Counted from the first letter of the stretch, positions 11,706 through 22,794 are shown. The stretch: 64,000 bases of DNA from Odontesthes bonariensis (GCF_027942865.1 NC_134507.1:39404797-39468796), one strand, 5' to 3'. The notes: generated from the letters alone by a model not told the origin. Program-made: numbers and translations.

Positions 11706-11812
11706 GAATGTGTTTTTAGATTAGATGAATTAGAATGCTTTTTACTTCTACATTGCTGTAGGGTGTTGTGTGCAGGAAGTCCCCTCCTGCATCCATGTTG
11801 GACTTTAAGTGG

Positions 11813-12620
11813 GTAATCCTGCACTGGCTGCCGAGGTCCAGCTCCTGGACTGCAGCTTCCCGCCACAGCGTGAGGGAGGCAGAAGCTTTATCCTGTACAG
11901 AACACAGTATGAGATGTCAGAACTATAAAGGCACCAGAGATTACTCTGTAATGTGCAGCCTACAAGTGACCACAGTAAACATATAAACAACCAGCGCCAC
12001 AGAAAGAGACAGTTAGCACACTCCCATAGACTACTAAGGTACTCACAGAATATGAAAGTTATCTTATTTTATCTTCCCTTATCTAGAAACTACAGAGGTT
12101 GTCCCTCCTCTCCAATCCTTCCGTTCTCTGGTCTTACCTGCTGCAGCTTCACCTCACGCAGCGGGACCTCCTCTCTCCCACTGCGGACCTTTTTCACAGC
12201 TGAGAGCTAAATAAGAACAAGTTCAATCACTTAGTGATCTAATTAGACCTAAACATGTCATTGCAACAGCTTTTCTGTAATAAAACATTTCAAATACTGG
12301 TCATTAGACAATAAAGCTACAGAAAGTCTGTTGTTTACAAGAAAATCTCAGATTTTTACTGCATTACTTTGTCTACCTAAAATGTTTGTATCTCTGAATT
12401 ACAATTAAGCACGGTCATTTATCTGAGTGTATTAGTGTGTTCTTCTGATGAAGACAAATCAACATACCTGAACAACTTTGCCCTCCAGTGTGAGGAGGCC
12501 CTTTGTCCCCTTCACATTCTTTATAGTTGTGTGTAGGGACGGGGGACAGAGGAGGGCTTTCCTGCAAAGGGGTCCATCCTGCAAACCTTGCAGCACCAAC
12601 CCCGCTCCATGCTGTCAGAG
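11813..12620. other. Start of central unique region, nothing assigned
   Basis: The sequence has no counterpart in the right arm. No coding or RNA feature is recognised up to the hAT fragment at 12,621. Confidence 0.5.
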
Positions 12621-12779
12621 GTGGAGAAGATCATTAGGCTTTCCTTGGCCCTGCCCATATCTGTCACAGCATCTGAGCGCTCTTTCTCAGCCTGAAAACC
12701 TGGCTGCGCAGCACCATGACGCAGGAGAGACTAACACATTTGGCCATTATGAACACTCACAGCGACCTTATGGATAAAT
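12621..12779 (+). pseudogene. hAT transposase C-terminal dimerisation fragment
   Basis: It reads VEKIIRLSLALPISVTASER, SFSA, a stop, then KTWLRSTMTQERLTHLAIMN. This is the conserved hAT dimerisation motif of ZMYM1/zinc-finger-type hAT transposases. A few codons (normally LRRL) are replaced by the stop. No terminal repeats were seen around it. Confidence 0.75.
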
Positions 12780-12787
12780 TGGCTTAA

Positions 12788-13045
12788 ACAATTTATCAAG
12801 AACACATCTTCAATTTCGAACTTCATACCGCATTTGATTTTCTCTAAATTAGGAGGCCTAAATTTCTTTTTACTTTGTAATTATAATGTTGAAAAAAACC
12901 TCTCAAAACTATCCTACTTTCATAAACAGATGCTTCTTTCTTGGTGATTGATCTACACACATAATTTTCCCCCACATAGATACTACATATGGAACAATAT
13001 TGGTATGAAGTTCCAAATTTAAAATGGGTTCTTGATAAATTGTTG
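12788..13045. repeat. Imperfect long inverted repeat (MITE-like)
   Basis: aacaatttatcaagaac at the left end pairs with gttcttgataaattgtt at the right end. Pairing continues imperfectly for about 43 bp, to aacttcatacc and ggtatgaagtt. Nothing is coded inside. No clear target duplication was found. Confidence 0.5.
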
Positions 13046-14104
13046 CCAATTGCCAATTTATTTTGAAGATAGTAATACCACCTCAAACCAACTGGGTTAT
13101 GTGTCGCACACGGAGCAAGACACCTGAGCTCAGCCACTCTGCTGGGAAATAATATGGGCACGGAGCGCAAAAAGAGCGAGATGAGGAGGTAACTGGGCTA
13201 TATAGTCCATCCCACCAGCAGTAAATGGCTATTTACCCTTATTGCGTGTGCAATTAGGGCCGTCATGACTCATAGGGTGCGAAAGCATCTATGCTACTAC
13301 ACCAGCCTTCACCATTTCCCCAAGGAAAGACAGCGCCAGTGCATTATGAACCTCATTTATCCTCCTCTCTGCATCAAACACATTCATTCTGCCTTAAAGT
13401 GATACTCCGGAGTAGATTCAACCTGGGGTCATTTGAACCGTGATATCCAGCCAAGTAGCCCACCCGCAGTTTTTTCGATATTGGCTGAACATCAGCTGAG
13501 TTACTGAGTTACCCGAATAGCTTCGTACAAGGGTTAATGGATCCTGGTCCGTATCTCCAAAATTACCACACTAAAATCACATGCCATGACACCAAACTTC
13601 TACAGTAGTACAAATATGGTCTGTACTCACAAAGCGATGCATTTGGAAGTTTGAAAATAGTCCAGGAGTTTATTATTATCAACACAAGCCTAATAGCTTC
13701 TCTGCTGCTAAAGCTCCGTCGACGTCACTTCTGGGAGCTGGGAGCTTCAAAGTAAGATGAGGGTTGATTTCCACGTTGCAAATTTGAAAGTCAGGCCAAA
13801 ATGCCATCGCTGTCAATTTGGGGAAAACGGAAAACTCATGCTACAACATTTCAAATGTGAGACTTTCAAAGTAATTAGGCTTTGGAACTGTTCAAAGGTT
13901 TTAAGATAATCACAGGACTATGGTGGGAAACCGCCCAAACTCGCCTTAAAGGCATGGTAGGTAATCCTGTTCAGAAACACATTTTGTAATACTGGGTGAA
14001 ATGGTCCGTCTATCCTGAGAGAAATCTACACAAGATGTATTTAGAAAAAGGGACGAAAATAATCAGACCTCTGTGGCAGCTGCAGGACTGAGAAAAAGCT
14101 GACC
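13046..14104. other. Non-coding, probable dispersed repeats
   Basis: No gene is recognised. The block from about 13,396 (ttaaagtgatactccggag) resembles a dispersed fish repeat from memory, but its family and ends cannot be set here. Confidence 0.35.
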
Positions 14105-14137
14105 AATCCGAGATCAGCGGGACGCTGATCTCGGATT
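14105..14137. repeat. Perfect 14-bp hairpin beside Keno-like copy A
   Basis: aatccgagatcagc and its exact complement gctgatctcggatt surround a 5-base loop. It ends nine bases before the LINE begins at about 14,146. Confidence 0.85.
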
Positions 14138-14435
14138 CTCGCTTTGGAGGTTCTTTTTTGCGTTCGATCAAAGTATTCCAAGTCGTTTGTAGTTGGAGTT
14201 CTTTGGCTTTAAATTTTCTTGTGTTACCCTTTTTTTTTTTCCAGCTTTTTGCTTTTTGAACGAGTTTCAGCTGAAACAGGGTCGGTGTTGGTGTTCCATT
14301 TTTTTTAGAGGAAGGTAAGTTTCCATTTTTAGTACCTTTTAATCCCCTTTTTACTCTTTTATTGGGCTTTTAGTGTGATATTTATTTTTGTTCTTTTAAG
14401 CATTTTATTTAAAAACTGTTTGTGGTGCCTCCATC

Positions 14436-15749
14436 ATGTCGGCAAACTATGCTGGCATGAGGAGGCACCACAGCGTTAGATTTTTATTTAAAGAAAAAGA
14501 AGGAAAGCTTATAGAGATGTCCAGATTGGACTTCTCTCGGAAGCTAATTCAAAACATATTGAACTTCAAGCCAGACGATTTGAATTGCATCCTGTCATTG
14601 CCTTTTAACAAAGGTTTCGATGTAAGTTTTCGCACTGCAGCTTTGCTGCAGGAGTTTTGGATGAGATTTGGTAATGTGCAAGCCCAGTTTTCTGCGTTTA
14701 CTGTTGAGAAACTTACTGACAATACTCTGAAGACAGTAATTGTCAGAATGTTCAATGAAATGGTGAACGCAGAAGATATCTGTATATGGTTGGGAAGATT
14801 CTGCACTGTTAAAGGCCAGGCAATGAAGGTGAGGGATGTTGACGGCATCTGGAACTGCGCCTGGAGGGTCCCCATCCAACAATGGCAAGACCCCCAGGGC
14901 TTCCAGGGCCTGAAACATCTCCCATCAATGATTGTCTTGGGAGAAAACAGAGGCTACATCCACTACCAGGGACAGCCCAAACTCTGCCGCAAATGTGGGG
15001 AGCACGGGCACCTGGTGGAGGCCTGCACGAAGGTGTTTTGTGGCAAATGTAGAGGAATCGGTCATACCTTCGAAGAGTGTACTCATGGCAGAAAGTGCAA
15101 TCTCTGTGGAGAATCAAACCACCTCTTCAGAGATTGCCCAAAATCCTTTGCCAACAAATTGAAATCCAAAAAAACGCAGGAAGGAAATGGAGGGCAGACC
15201 GAGGCAGTTAACGAGCTACTTGAAACAGCTGGGCTGGAAAATTCAAACTTCCCGCCAAAATCCCTGAATGGTGGACAGCAGTCAGGTGAGGCCAAGGAGG
15301 GGGAGGGGCCTGCTACACCCCCACCAATGGAGAGTTCTGGAGAGGAGGAGGAGGAGGTGGTGCAGGCAGAAGGCGGAGCTAGTTCAGAATGTGAAGAAGT
15401 CCAATCACAGGATGATAGCGAGGATGCCTCCCTCCCAGATGCCCAGCAAACAAAGAGGCTTGCATCAGAATTGTCCTCTGATTCTCCTATAGTCTCAGAG
15501 AAGAGGGGAAGAGCTGGGACTACCTCAGACAGTTCATCTGTGGAGGAGCCCAGAGTCTTCCCTTCCAATTCACCAAATGAGGTCTCTTTTTTAAATGTAG
15601 TTCTGCAATCAACCCCTAGAGACTCAAAGTTTAACAAAACCTTGCAACAGAGGCCGACCCCCAGAGTCCGACCGGGGAATAGAGCTCAACACCCTCGCCT
15701 CTCACCTGTAGAAGTGAAGGAAGAGCTCCGTTCACAAGAAATTACATAA
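14436..15749 (+). CDS. LINE ORF1 protein with three CCHC zinc knuckles (copy A)
   Basis: A 437-residue intact frame. In related LINEs ORF1 binds element RNA in the ribonucleoprotein. Residues 1-180 form an RRM-like/gag-like N-terminal region ([20 protein letters not shown]). Three knuckles follow between about 185 and 245: [28 protein letters not shown] and [14 protein letters not shown]. The C-terminal 190 residues are acidic and Ser/Glu-rich, hence disordered. The start was chosen because the methionine begins the conserved block shared with copy B. The stop lies 49 bases before the ORF2 start. This is the only ORF1 copy here without frame breaks. Confidence 0.85.
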   Translation: MSANYAGMRRHHSVRFLFKEKEGKLIEMSRLDFSRKLIQNILNFKPDDLNCILSLPFNKGFDVSFRTAALLQEFWMRFGNVQAQFSAFTVEKLTDNTLKTVIVRMFNEMVNAEDICIWLGRFCTVKGQAMKVRDVDGIWNCAWRVPIQQWQDPQGFQGLKHLPSMIVLGENRGYIHYQGQPKLCRKCGEHGHLVEACTKVFCGKCRGIGHTFEECTHGRKCNLCGESNHLFRDCPKSFANKLKSKKTQEGNGGQTEAVNELLETAGLENSNFPPKSLNGGQQSGEAKEGEGPATPPPMESSGEEEEEVVQAEGGASSECEEVQSQDDSEDASLPDAQQTKRLASELSSDSPIVSEKRGRAGTTSDSSSVEEPRVFPSNSPNEVSFLNVVLQSTPRDSKFNKTLQQRPTPRVRPGNRAQHPRLSPVEVKEELRSQEIT

Positions 15750-15798
15750 CTGCTTTTAAGACATTTTAAATGTTTTAACCCTCATTTAGTCTTTTAAG

Positions 15799-17370
15799 AT
15801 GTCATACCTGTTGTTTTTAACCATACTCATGACACTCACTCTCTCAACTATTAATGTGAGAAGTGTAAAGTCGAAAGTTAGAGCCCAGAGTGTTTTATCC
15901 TTTCTTAGTTCTTTTAAGTCAGATGTTCTTTTAATACAGGAATGCGGCCTACCGTTTTTAAAGCACTACAGACAGTGGGAGGAGATGTGGCCACAGACAT
16001 CATTGTGGAGTGGGTCCAACCAAAACAAAAATGATGGAGTGGCCATTTTGATCAAAAACCCTCAGGTTCTGGTGAAGGGCAGCACTGTGGTGAGAGACGG
16101 ACGGGCACTTTTAGCACATTTGACTTTTATGGGACAAGATTTTAACCTCTTAAATATTTATGGCTTTAACAAAAAAAATGACCGGTATGACCTTTTAGAA
16201 GACCTGCAGTCCCACATGCTAGGTAGGGCACCACTAGTTTTAGGGGGTGATTTTAACTGTATTTTAAGCAGGAGTGACAGAAAAAGAGCAGGGGAATTTT
16301 TTAAAGTTGACAAAACATCGGTTTTATTACAGGGCATATGCAAGGATTTTAAACTTCAGGACTGTTTTAGGACCATGCATCCCAGAGAGGAGGGCTTCAC
16401 CTGGTTCAGTGGTGATGGCACCAGAGCCTCTCGTATAGACTACCTTTTTACACGGGACTGCCCACCAACCGATGCTAGATTGACACCCGTTTTCTTTTCT
16501 GATCACCTGATGCTTTCCTGCACCCTATCACTCTCTTCGGGTGTGACTTCCGGAAGTGGTCTGTGGAAACTAAACTGCTCCCTTTTAAAAGAAAATGAAA
16601 TAGTTAGTCAGTACCGGGAGCAGTACCACGAGTGGCAGACCCTTCAAGACTTTTACGATACACGTGCACACTGGTGGGAAATGGTGAAGGAAAAGACCCA
16701 GACTTTCTTTAGACAGGCAGGTAGGAGAAAAAAGAATAGGGAAAACAGACGCATGATGGGACTGCAGAAGCGACTACAGCGCTATTTTAAATTAAACCAA
16801 CAAGGGATGGATTTTAATGATGAAATTAAACAAGTGAAAACAGAGATGTCGATTTTAGCAGATATTAAAAGTAAGGGTGTCATTTTAAGAAGCAGGGAAC
16901 GAGAAATAGAGGAAGGAGAGAAGTGCACAAGGTATTTTTTTAAGAAAATTGTGAATAAAGGGGGGGCCATTTTAAAGCTAAGAAAAGAGAACGGGTGCAC
17001 AGTTGATTCGATGGAAGAAATTAAACAAGCTGTTGAACAATTTTATCGTGAACTGTACGAACAAAAAGCTGTTGAAATGGACACCATGACAGAAGTTTTA
17101 AATTTCATAGAAAAAACAGTAAAAGACAGTGTGCTTTTAACCCAAGATTTTACAATTTCAGAGTTAAATAAATGTTTTACAAATTTTAAGAAAGGGAAGT
17201 CCCCAGGACAAGATGGACTTCCCTTGGAATTTTATTTGACCTTTTGGGATATTTTAGCACCTGACTTGTTTACTGTTTTTATGGAATTTGAGCAACTTGA
17301 GCGACTTCCTGACAGTTTTAGAGCAGGGATAGTGACTCTTCTTCACAAAAAAAAGACAAGACTGACTTGA
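15799..17370 (+). pseudogene. LINE ORF2, endonuclease and start of reverse transcriptase (copy A)
   Basis: 523 residues. The AP-type endonuclease spans about residues 15-245: TINVRSVKSK, LIQECGLPF, VLGGDFNCIL, SRIDYLF and FSDHLMLSC. A connector follows, then the first reverse-transcriptase blocks ([22 protein letters not shown]). The frame ends early at KKKTRLT because of a one-base loss in an A run; copy C reads [11 protein letters not shown]. The rest of the transcriptase continues at 17,367-18,196. The start methionine MSYLLFL is shared by copies B and C. Confidence 0.8.
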
Positions 17371-18196
17371 AGAATTGGAGACCGATTACACTTTTAAACT
17401 TTGACTGTAAACTTTTTAGTAAACTTTTAGCCTCACGTATGTCCTTGTTTTTAGAAGACCTGATTCACCCGGATCAAGCCTGTGCCATCCCGGGGAGGAA
17501 GATAACCGACAGCCTCGTACTGATCCGAGACACCATCTGTTATGCGAGAGACAGAAACATTCGGCTAGCAGACCTAAATTTAGACTTTGAGAAAGCCTTT
17601 GATCGGGTCTCGCACCAGTACCTTTTCCAGGTACTGCAAAAAATGGGGTTCCCAGAAAGGTTTATAGCTTGGGTGGGTCTGCTGTACCGGGGCATTACCA
17701 GCAAATTCCTTGTTAACGGGCATCTGACAAAAGCAGTAAACATCCACTGCGGTGTCCGTCAGGGTTGTCCGTTATCTGCCCTCCTCTACATCATCTGTGT
17801 GGAACCACTGGCACAGAGCTTGAGAAGGGACCACCGAATCAATGGGGTGAGAGTCCCGGGGAGCGGGGGACTATCGACAAAGTGTGTTTTATATATGGAC
17901 GACGTAAACATTTTATGTACAGACCTAATATCCATCAATAGGACTCTGGACTTGACTGACTGGTATGGACGGGCCTCTGGGGCAAAACTAAACAGAAACA
18001 AGACCCAAGCCCAATTTTACGGGCCATGGACAGCGACTGAGACTGCAGGACTCCCCGTGACTATAACCCAGACAAAACAGAAAATACTGGGGATTAATTT
18101 TGACAAGGAAGGGGGAGGGACATCAAACTGGCCAGACGTGGTAGGGAAAGTAAAGCAAAGACTAGGATACTGGGGACTTAGAGGACTGACCATACC
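17367..18196 (+). pseudogene. LINE ORF2, reverse-transcriptase core (copy A, cut)
   Basis: It carries the core reverse-transcriptase blocks: [51 protein letters not shown] and the catalytic YMDD in [12 protein letters not shown]. LINEs more often have YADD at this site; copy C also has YMDD. It matches copy C until TIEGKV would follow. At 18,196 the sequence instead enters inverted copy B, so the C-terminal third is missing. Confidence 0.8.
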
Positions 18197-18528
18197 TTGT
18201 GCACTTCTCTCCTTCCTCTATTTCTCGTTCCCTGCTTCTTAAAATGACACCCTTACTTTTAATATCTGCTAAAATCGACATCTCTGTTTTCACTTGTTTA
18301 ATTTCATCATTAAAATCCATCCCTTGTTGGTTTAATTTAAAATAGCGCTGTAGTCGCTTCTGCAGTCCCATCATGCGTCTGTTTTCCCTATTCTTTTTTC
18401 TCCTACCTGCCTGTCTAAAGAAAGTCTGGGTCTTTTCCTTCACCATTTCCCACCAGTGTGCACGTGTATCGTAAAAGTCTTGAAGGGTCTGCCACTCGTG
18501 GTACTGCTCCCGGTACTGACTAACTATT

Positions 18529-18530
<2 letters not shown>
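18197..18530 (-). mobile_element. Keno-like LINE copy B, ORF2 part beyond the L1 insertion
   Basis: This is the reverse complement of the ORF2 region also present at about 16,600-16,935 in copy A. On the minus strand it reads EIVSQYREQYHEWQTLQDFY through GEKCTRY. It continues copy B after the L1 insertion. Bases 18,516-18,530 (ctgactaactatttc) are one copy of the L1 target duplication. Confidence 0.85.
18516..18530. repeat. L1 target-site duplication, 3' side
   Basis: ctgactaactatttc, an exact 15-bp repeat of 24,286-24,300, placed directly against the L1 tail. Confidence 0.95.

Positions 18531-18566
<36 letters not shown>
18531..18566 (-). repeat. Poly(A) tail of L1, T36 on plus strand
   Basis: 36 uninterrupted T residues follow the target duplication. 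A second homopolymer-rich stretch (about 30 A) lies at about 18,731-18,759 within the 3' untranslated region. Confidence 0.95.
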
Positions 18567-18570
<4 letters not shown>

Positions 18571-18730
18571 ATTTGTTTATTGATTTTTCAGTGACATAAC
18601 AAAATCAAGAGATGATATTACGAGAGTCAAAACAGTGTCAAGTGTAACAAGTAAAAATAATAATAATAAAAATAATACATAAAATAAAATGAAATCAGAT
18701 AAGGAATAACTAATAGTAAGAAGAATTAAC

Positions 18731-18761
<31 letters not shown>

Positions 18762-18963
18762 ATATAAATAAATAAATAAAAATGAAAGCGAACAACAAAT
18801 ACACAGAACAAAACAAAAACACAAATAGGTCACCCACTGCTAAATACAAGTCTAATAATATGTTCAATTAAGCAGAGATAAATAATAATAAAAAAAAAAA
18901 ACATTCCCAGCATGCTACAAAATCACACAAGAAAAACTCACAACTAGTAGACAATCAGGGTGG

Positions 18964-21900
18964 CTACTCAGGAATAGCCGTAAAAGTCAATCCCTCAACA
19001 TGTACGAAAAATGGACCCCAAGTTTTATCAAACTTTGCAAGAGAACCACGTATGGAGTACCTAACCTTCTCCAACTTCACAAACTGAAGGATGTCCCTGA
19101 TCCAAGAGGAGTGAGAAGGCGGTGCAGAGGACTTCCATCTCAATAAAATCAAACGTCTAGCCAATAAGGAAACAAAGGCTACAAAGTCTGCTTTACATTT
19201 AGGAAGCTGCAAAGTAGGAGGTAAGACCCCAAACAAAGCAGTACATGCTGTTGGATCAAATTGAACCTTTGTACAAACAGAAATAGAGTTGAATATCTGT
19301 GTCCAAAAATTAAGTAGTGAAGGACAAGACCAAAACATATGGACATGGGTAGCTGGAGCCTGATGACATCTTATGCATGTGGGATCGACATCATTAAAGA
19401 TTTTGGAAAGCCTTACTCGAGTAAAATGGGTACGATGTAGAATTTTGCACTGGGTCAGACCATGTCTAGCACAAATAGATGAGGAGTGAACGCGACGCAA
19501 AATGGCATCCCACAGTTCCTCTGAGATCTCCTCCCCCAGATCCTCCTCCCATTGGGTTTTAATTTTGTGCTGCGGGGTTAGCTGCAAAGAATAGATACGA
19601 TTGTATAAACGTGAAATAGCACCCTTGATGGTAGGGAATGGGGTTAAAAAGGAGTCAACCAGAGAGGCTCCAGGGAGATTTGGGAAATCGGGGCTAAGAT
19701 TGCGGATGAAACTACGAACTTGAAGATATCTAAAAAAATGCTGTCTAGGCAACCGGAATTTCTCTGAGAGCTGCTGGAAGGATGCAAATGTACCGGCAAT
19801 ATATAAGTCCCTAAATGCCTTGATGCCATAGTCAGACCACAAAGAAAAAGCCCCATCAATCAAGGAAGGATGAAAAGCCGGGTTAGCTGATAAAGGTGCC
19901 AGGAAAGAGAAGGTCTGTAGACCAAAGTAGCGTCGAAATTGCTTCCAAATCTTCAAAGTGGATTTAACTAAGATATTATTGCAAAAAGGGGAGAGAGAAA
20001 AACTAAGAGGAGCGTGGATGAGCGCAGTCAGCGAAGCAGGTTTAGCAGAAAACATCTCCATACTCAACCATGTAGGAGGAACTGGCGCCCCCTCCAGAGA
20101 AATCCAAAGCTGAATTAGCCTAAGGATGGAAGCCCAGTAGTAAAACCTCAAGTTAGGAAGGGCCAAGCCCCCCAGGAGCTTAGGTCTCTGCAACAGCTCC
20201 CTTCGCAAACGAGGGACCCTCCTGTTCCATATAAACTCAGTGATTAATTTGTCTAATTTCTGAAAAAAAGATTGAGGGAGAAAGACAGGTACACACTGAA
20301 AGAGATAAGACAATTTGGGGAGGATGTTCATCTTGACCGAATTAACCCTGGCCACAAGGGAAAGAGGCAACAGTGACCACCGTTGAAAGTCCTTCTGTAT
20401 CTGATCTAACAAAGGAGCAAAATTATATTTAAACAAATCTTCAAATCGGTCTCTAATCTGGATACCAAGGTACTTAAAGCCAAATGGAACAATTTTGAAG
20501 GGGAAACCCTGAGCAGCTTCCCGCGCACCCTGATTTAAAGGAAACAGCTCACTCTTGTCCAAATTTAGTTTATAGCCTGAAATCTGACCAAATGAACTAA
20601 GGATATCAAGAGCAACCGGAACTGAGACAGGAAGATTGGACACATATAGTAATAAATCATCAGCATAGAGGGAGACCTTCTGTTCAAGACCATATCTTGT
20701 TATACCAGTGATGCGTGGCTCTGAACGAAGCGCAATAGCCAGAGGTTCAATAGCAACAGCAAACAGAAGAGGACTCAGAGGACAACCCTGACGAGTGGAG
20801 CGGTACAATGGGAAATAATCTGAATGTGTGTCATTAGTTCTGACTGAAGCCATAGGGGATGAATAGAGCAATTTAATCCAAGAAATGAACTCTTGGCCAA
20901 AACCAGATTTCTCCAAAGCGTAAAAAAGGTAACTCCACTCCACTCGGTCAAAAGCCTTCTCGGCATCTAATGAAATTATGGCTTCTGGCCCCATTGACGT
21001 AGACGGATTATAAACAACATTAAGAAGTCGCCTGAGATTAAAGAACCCATGTCTGTTCTGGACAAAACCTGTCTGATCAGGAGAGATTATCAGAGGCAAA
21101 ACTGATTCCAGTCGCAGAGCTAATAATTTGGACAGAAGTTTTACATCCACAGATAGAAGACTAATTGGACGGTAGCTTGAGCAAGACAGAGGGTCCTTAT
21201 TTTTTTTTAAGAGTAATGATATGGAGGCCTGATTTAGAGTCTGAGGTAAATTAGACAGAGTAAGAGATTCATTAAACATTTCAATCAAAACTGGTGCTAA
21301 TTTGTCAAAAAAGGTCTTGTAAAACTCGGTCGGAAAACCGTCCGGGCCTGGACATTTCCCAGACTGCATGGAAAATGTAGCCCGTTTAAGGTCATCTATG
21401 GTGATTGGGCCCTCCAACTGCTCAGCAGTATCAGCATCTACCCTAACCAACTCCAGTGAGTCAAAAAAACTATCCAGGGCTGACAGATCAGACTCAACCT
21501 CAGAAGTATATAAAGAGGAGTAAAACTGTTTGAACTGATCATTAATTTTTTTTGGATCGGTTGTGATGCCAGAAGGGGTATGTATTTGTGGAATCTGCTG
21601 AGAGGAGGAAGCCTGTCGAAGCTGATGGGCCAAAAGTTTGGTCGCCTTATCCCCAGATTCATAATAACAATATTTAGCCTTAAATAAGAGCTCCTCAACC
21701 TCTTTAGTAGAAAGAACATCAAACTCAGCTTGAAGAGAAAGACGATCTTTATATATGTTAGGAGATGGGGAAGAAGCATAAATATTATCGAGCTGGGAGA
21801 TTTGTAACCTCAATTCCTTTAATCTTTTTTTCCTTTGTTTGTTTGCATAACTGCTGTATGAAATGATTTCACCTCTAATATATGCTTTCAAAGTCTCCCA

Positions 21901-22794
21901 AAGAAGGGAGGCTGAGATCCCTGGAGTTCTGTTGGTAGCAAGAAAAAAGTCAATTTGATTAGAAACAAATTTAACAAAGTCCTCATTAGATAGCAAGCGC
22001 GTATTGAGACGCCAAGGGGGGCGGGTACATTCGCGCTCCTGAATGAATAACTCCAGTGTGGTAGGAGCATGATCTGATATTAGAATAGTATCATAAGAGC
22101 AAGACTGAACAGAATGGAGAAATCGGTTGTCTAGGAGAAAATAATCAATACGAGAAAAGGAATGATGTACATGAGAGAAAAAAGAATAGGCTTTACCAGA
22201 TGGATTAAGAAAGCGCCATGGATCCGAGACTGAGAATTCATCCATAAAGGATAAAATGGTCTTAGAAGACTTTGAGGACACTCCTGGTCTAGCGGAAGAA
22301 CGATCTAATACAGGATTAAGCCAACAGTTGAAATCACCCCCCATAATGAGTAAATGTGTGGACATGTCAGGTAATTTAGCGAACAATTGGTGGAAAAAAT
22401 TGTCGTCATCCCAGTTTGGACCATACACATTAGCCAGAATCACAGAATTACTATATAGCTGCCCTGTTACAAACACAAACCTTCCATTAGGGTCAGCTAT
22501 TACATTAGAGCACACAAAAGGAACCGATTTATGAATCAAAATTGCAACACCCCTAGATTTACCATTAAAACTAGAATGAAATACTTGACTGACCCACCTC
22601 CTCTTTAATCTGATATGGCTGCAAAATTTTAAATGAGTCTCTTGAAGGAAAACAATATGAGCACCTAATTGTTGAAGATGGTGAAGAACTTTACTACGTT
22701 TAATAGGCTGATTAAGACCATTACAGTTCCAGCTAACAAATCTGAGTCCTGTCCCTGATTGTCGTGGCATCCTAGGCTGCTGCATGCTGATCAA
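18964..22794 (-). CDS. L1 ORF2 protein: endonuclease and reverse transcriptase, intact
   Basis: 1,276 residues. It nicks target DNA and reverse-transcribes element RNA at the nick. The endonuclease covers about residues 15-250: VSWNCNGLNQ, FLQETHL, IMGGDFNCWL, FSRIDYFLL and SDHAPTTLEL. The reverse transcriptase covers about 470-760: CPGPDGFPTEFYK, YRPISLLSVDVKLLSKLLA, SLDAEKAFDRVEW, GCPLSPLLFAVAIEPLA and YADDLLLYVSN. A C-terminal cysteine motif is visible (CIRCHQAPATHVHMFWSCP). Length and order match vertebrate L1 ORF2. No stop or frameshift interrupts it. Six residues upstream of MPRQSG are also open. Initiation after ORF1 on a shared RNA is inferred from the family. Confidence 0.95.
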   Translation of the reverse strand: MISMQQPRMPRQSGTGLRFVSWNCNGLNQPIKRSKVLHHLQQLGAHIVFLQETHLKFCSHIRLKRRWVSQVFHSSFNGKSRGVAILIHKSVPFVCSNVIADPNGRFVFVTGQLYSNSVILANVYGPNWDDDNFFHQLFAKLPDMSTHLLIMGGDFNCWLNPVLDRSSARPGVSSKSSKTILSFMDEFSVSDPWRFLNPSGKAYSFFSHVHHSFSRIDYFLLDNRFLHSVQSCSYDTILISDHAPTTLELFIQERECTRPPWRLNTRLLSNEDFVKFVSNQIDFFLATNRTPGISASLLWETLKAYIRGEIISYSSYANKQRKKRLKELRLQISQLDNIYASSPSPNIYKDRLSLQAEFDVLSTKEVEELLFKAKYCYYESGDKATKLLAHQLRQASSSQQIPQIHTPSGITTDPKKINDQFKQFYSSLYTSEVESDLSALDSFFDSLELVRVDADTAEQLEGPITIDDLKRATFSMQSGKCPGPDGFPTEFYKTFFDKLAPVLIEMFNESLTLSNLPQTLNQASISLLLKKNKDPLSCSSYRPISLLSVDVKLLSKLLALRLESVLPLIISPDQTGFVQNRHGFFNLRRLLNVVYNPSTSMGPEAIISLDAEKAFDRVEWSYLFYALEKSGFGQEFISWIKLLYSSPMASVRTNDTHSDYFPLYRSTRQGCPLSPLLFAVAIEPLAIALRSEPRITGITRYGLEQKVSLYADDLLLYVSNLPVSVPVALDILSSFGQISGYKLNLDKSELFPLNQGAREAAQGFPFKIVPFGFKYLGIQIRDRFEDLFKYNFAPLLDQIQKDFQRWSLLPLSLVARVNSVKMNILPKLSYLFQCVPVFLPQSFFQKLDKLITEFIWNRRVPRLRRELLQRPKLLGGLALPNLRFYYWASILRLIQLWISLEGAPVPPTWLSMEMFSAKPASLTALIHAPLSFSLSPFCNNILVKSTLKIWKQFRRYFGLQTFSFLAPLSANPAFHPSLIDGAFSLWSDYGIKAFRDLYIAGTFASFQQLSEKFRLPRQHFFRYLQVRSFIRNLSPDFPNLPGASLVDSFLTPFPTIKGAISRLYNRIYSLQLTPQHKIKTQWEEDLGEEISEELWDAILRRVHSSSICARHGLTQCKILHRTHFTRVRLSKIFNDVDPTCIRCHQAPATHVHMFWSCPSLLNFWTQIFNSISVCTKVQFDPTACTALFGVLPPTLQLPKCKADFVAFVSLLARRLILLRWKSSAPPSHSSWIRDILQFVKLEKVRYSIRGSLAKFDKTWGPFFVHVEGLTFTAIPE

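Larger units (their letters stand above)
1..11812 (+). repeat. Left arm of a large inverted duplication
   Basis: Everything here recurs in reverse complement at about 35,352-50,190. The order is mirrored: zinc-finger exon, TTC microsatellite, TIR element, Helentron, L2 tail and Tc1 fragment. Homology stops on the inner side at about 11,812 (after tggactttaa) and runs off the window on the outer side. Identity is high but not perfect, with scattered substitutions and several indels. I judged it by eye and did not compute it. Confidence 0.9.
14146..18196 (+). mobile_element. Keno-like Tx1-group LINE, copy A (3' truncated)
   Basis: A non-LTR retrotransposon with a 5' untranslated region, a CCHC-knuckle ORF1, and an ORF2 with AP endonuclease and reverse transcriptase. 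The 5' end is about 60 nt shorter than copy B, which joins U2. Flanking DNA on the left is not U2. At 18,196 the sequence flips into reverse-complement ORF2 of copy B with 2-bp (at) overlap, so the end of ORF2 and the 3' untranslated region are lost. ORF2 has one frameshift near 17,350, where an A run is one base shorter than in copy C. Confidence 0.85.

Noticed and set aside
15083-15637. Ser-rich minus-strand frame opposite LINE ORF1
   Set aside because: It is a shadow of the acidic ORF1 tail, repeated wherever ORF1 occurs.
18162-18572. 136-residue frame beginning with a Lys run
   Set aside because: The Lys run is the L1 tail read in the other direction, and the rest is LINE copy B ORF2. 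It is not a gene.
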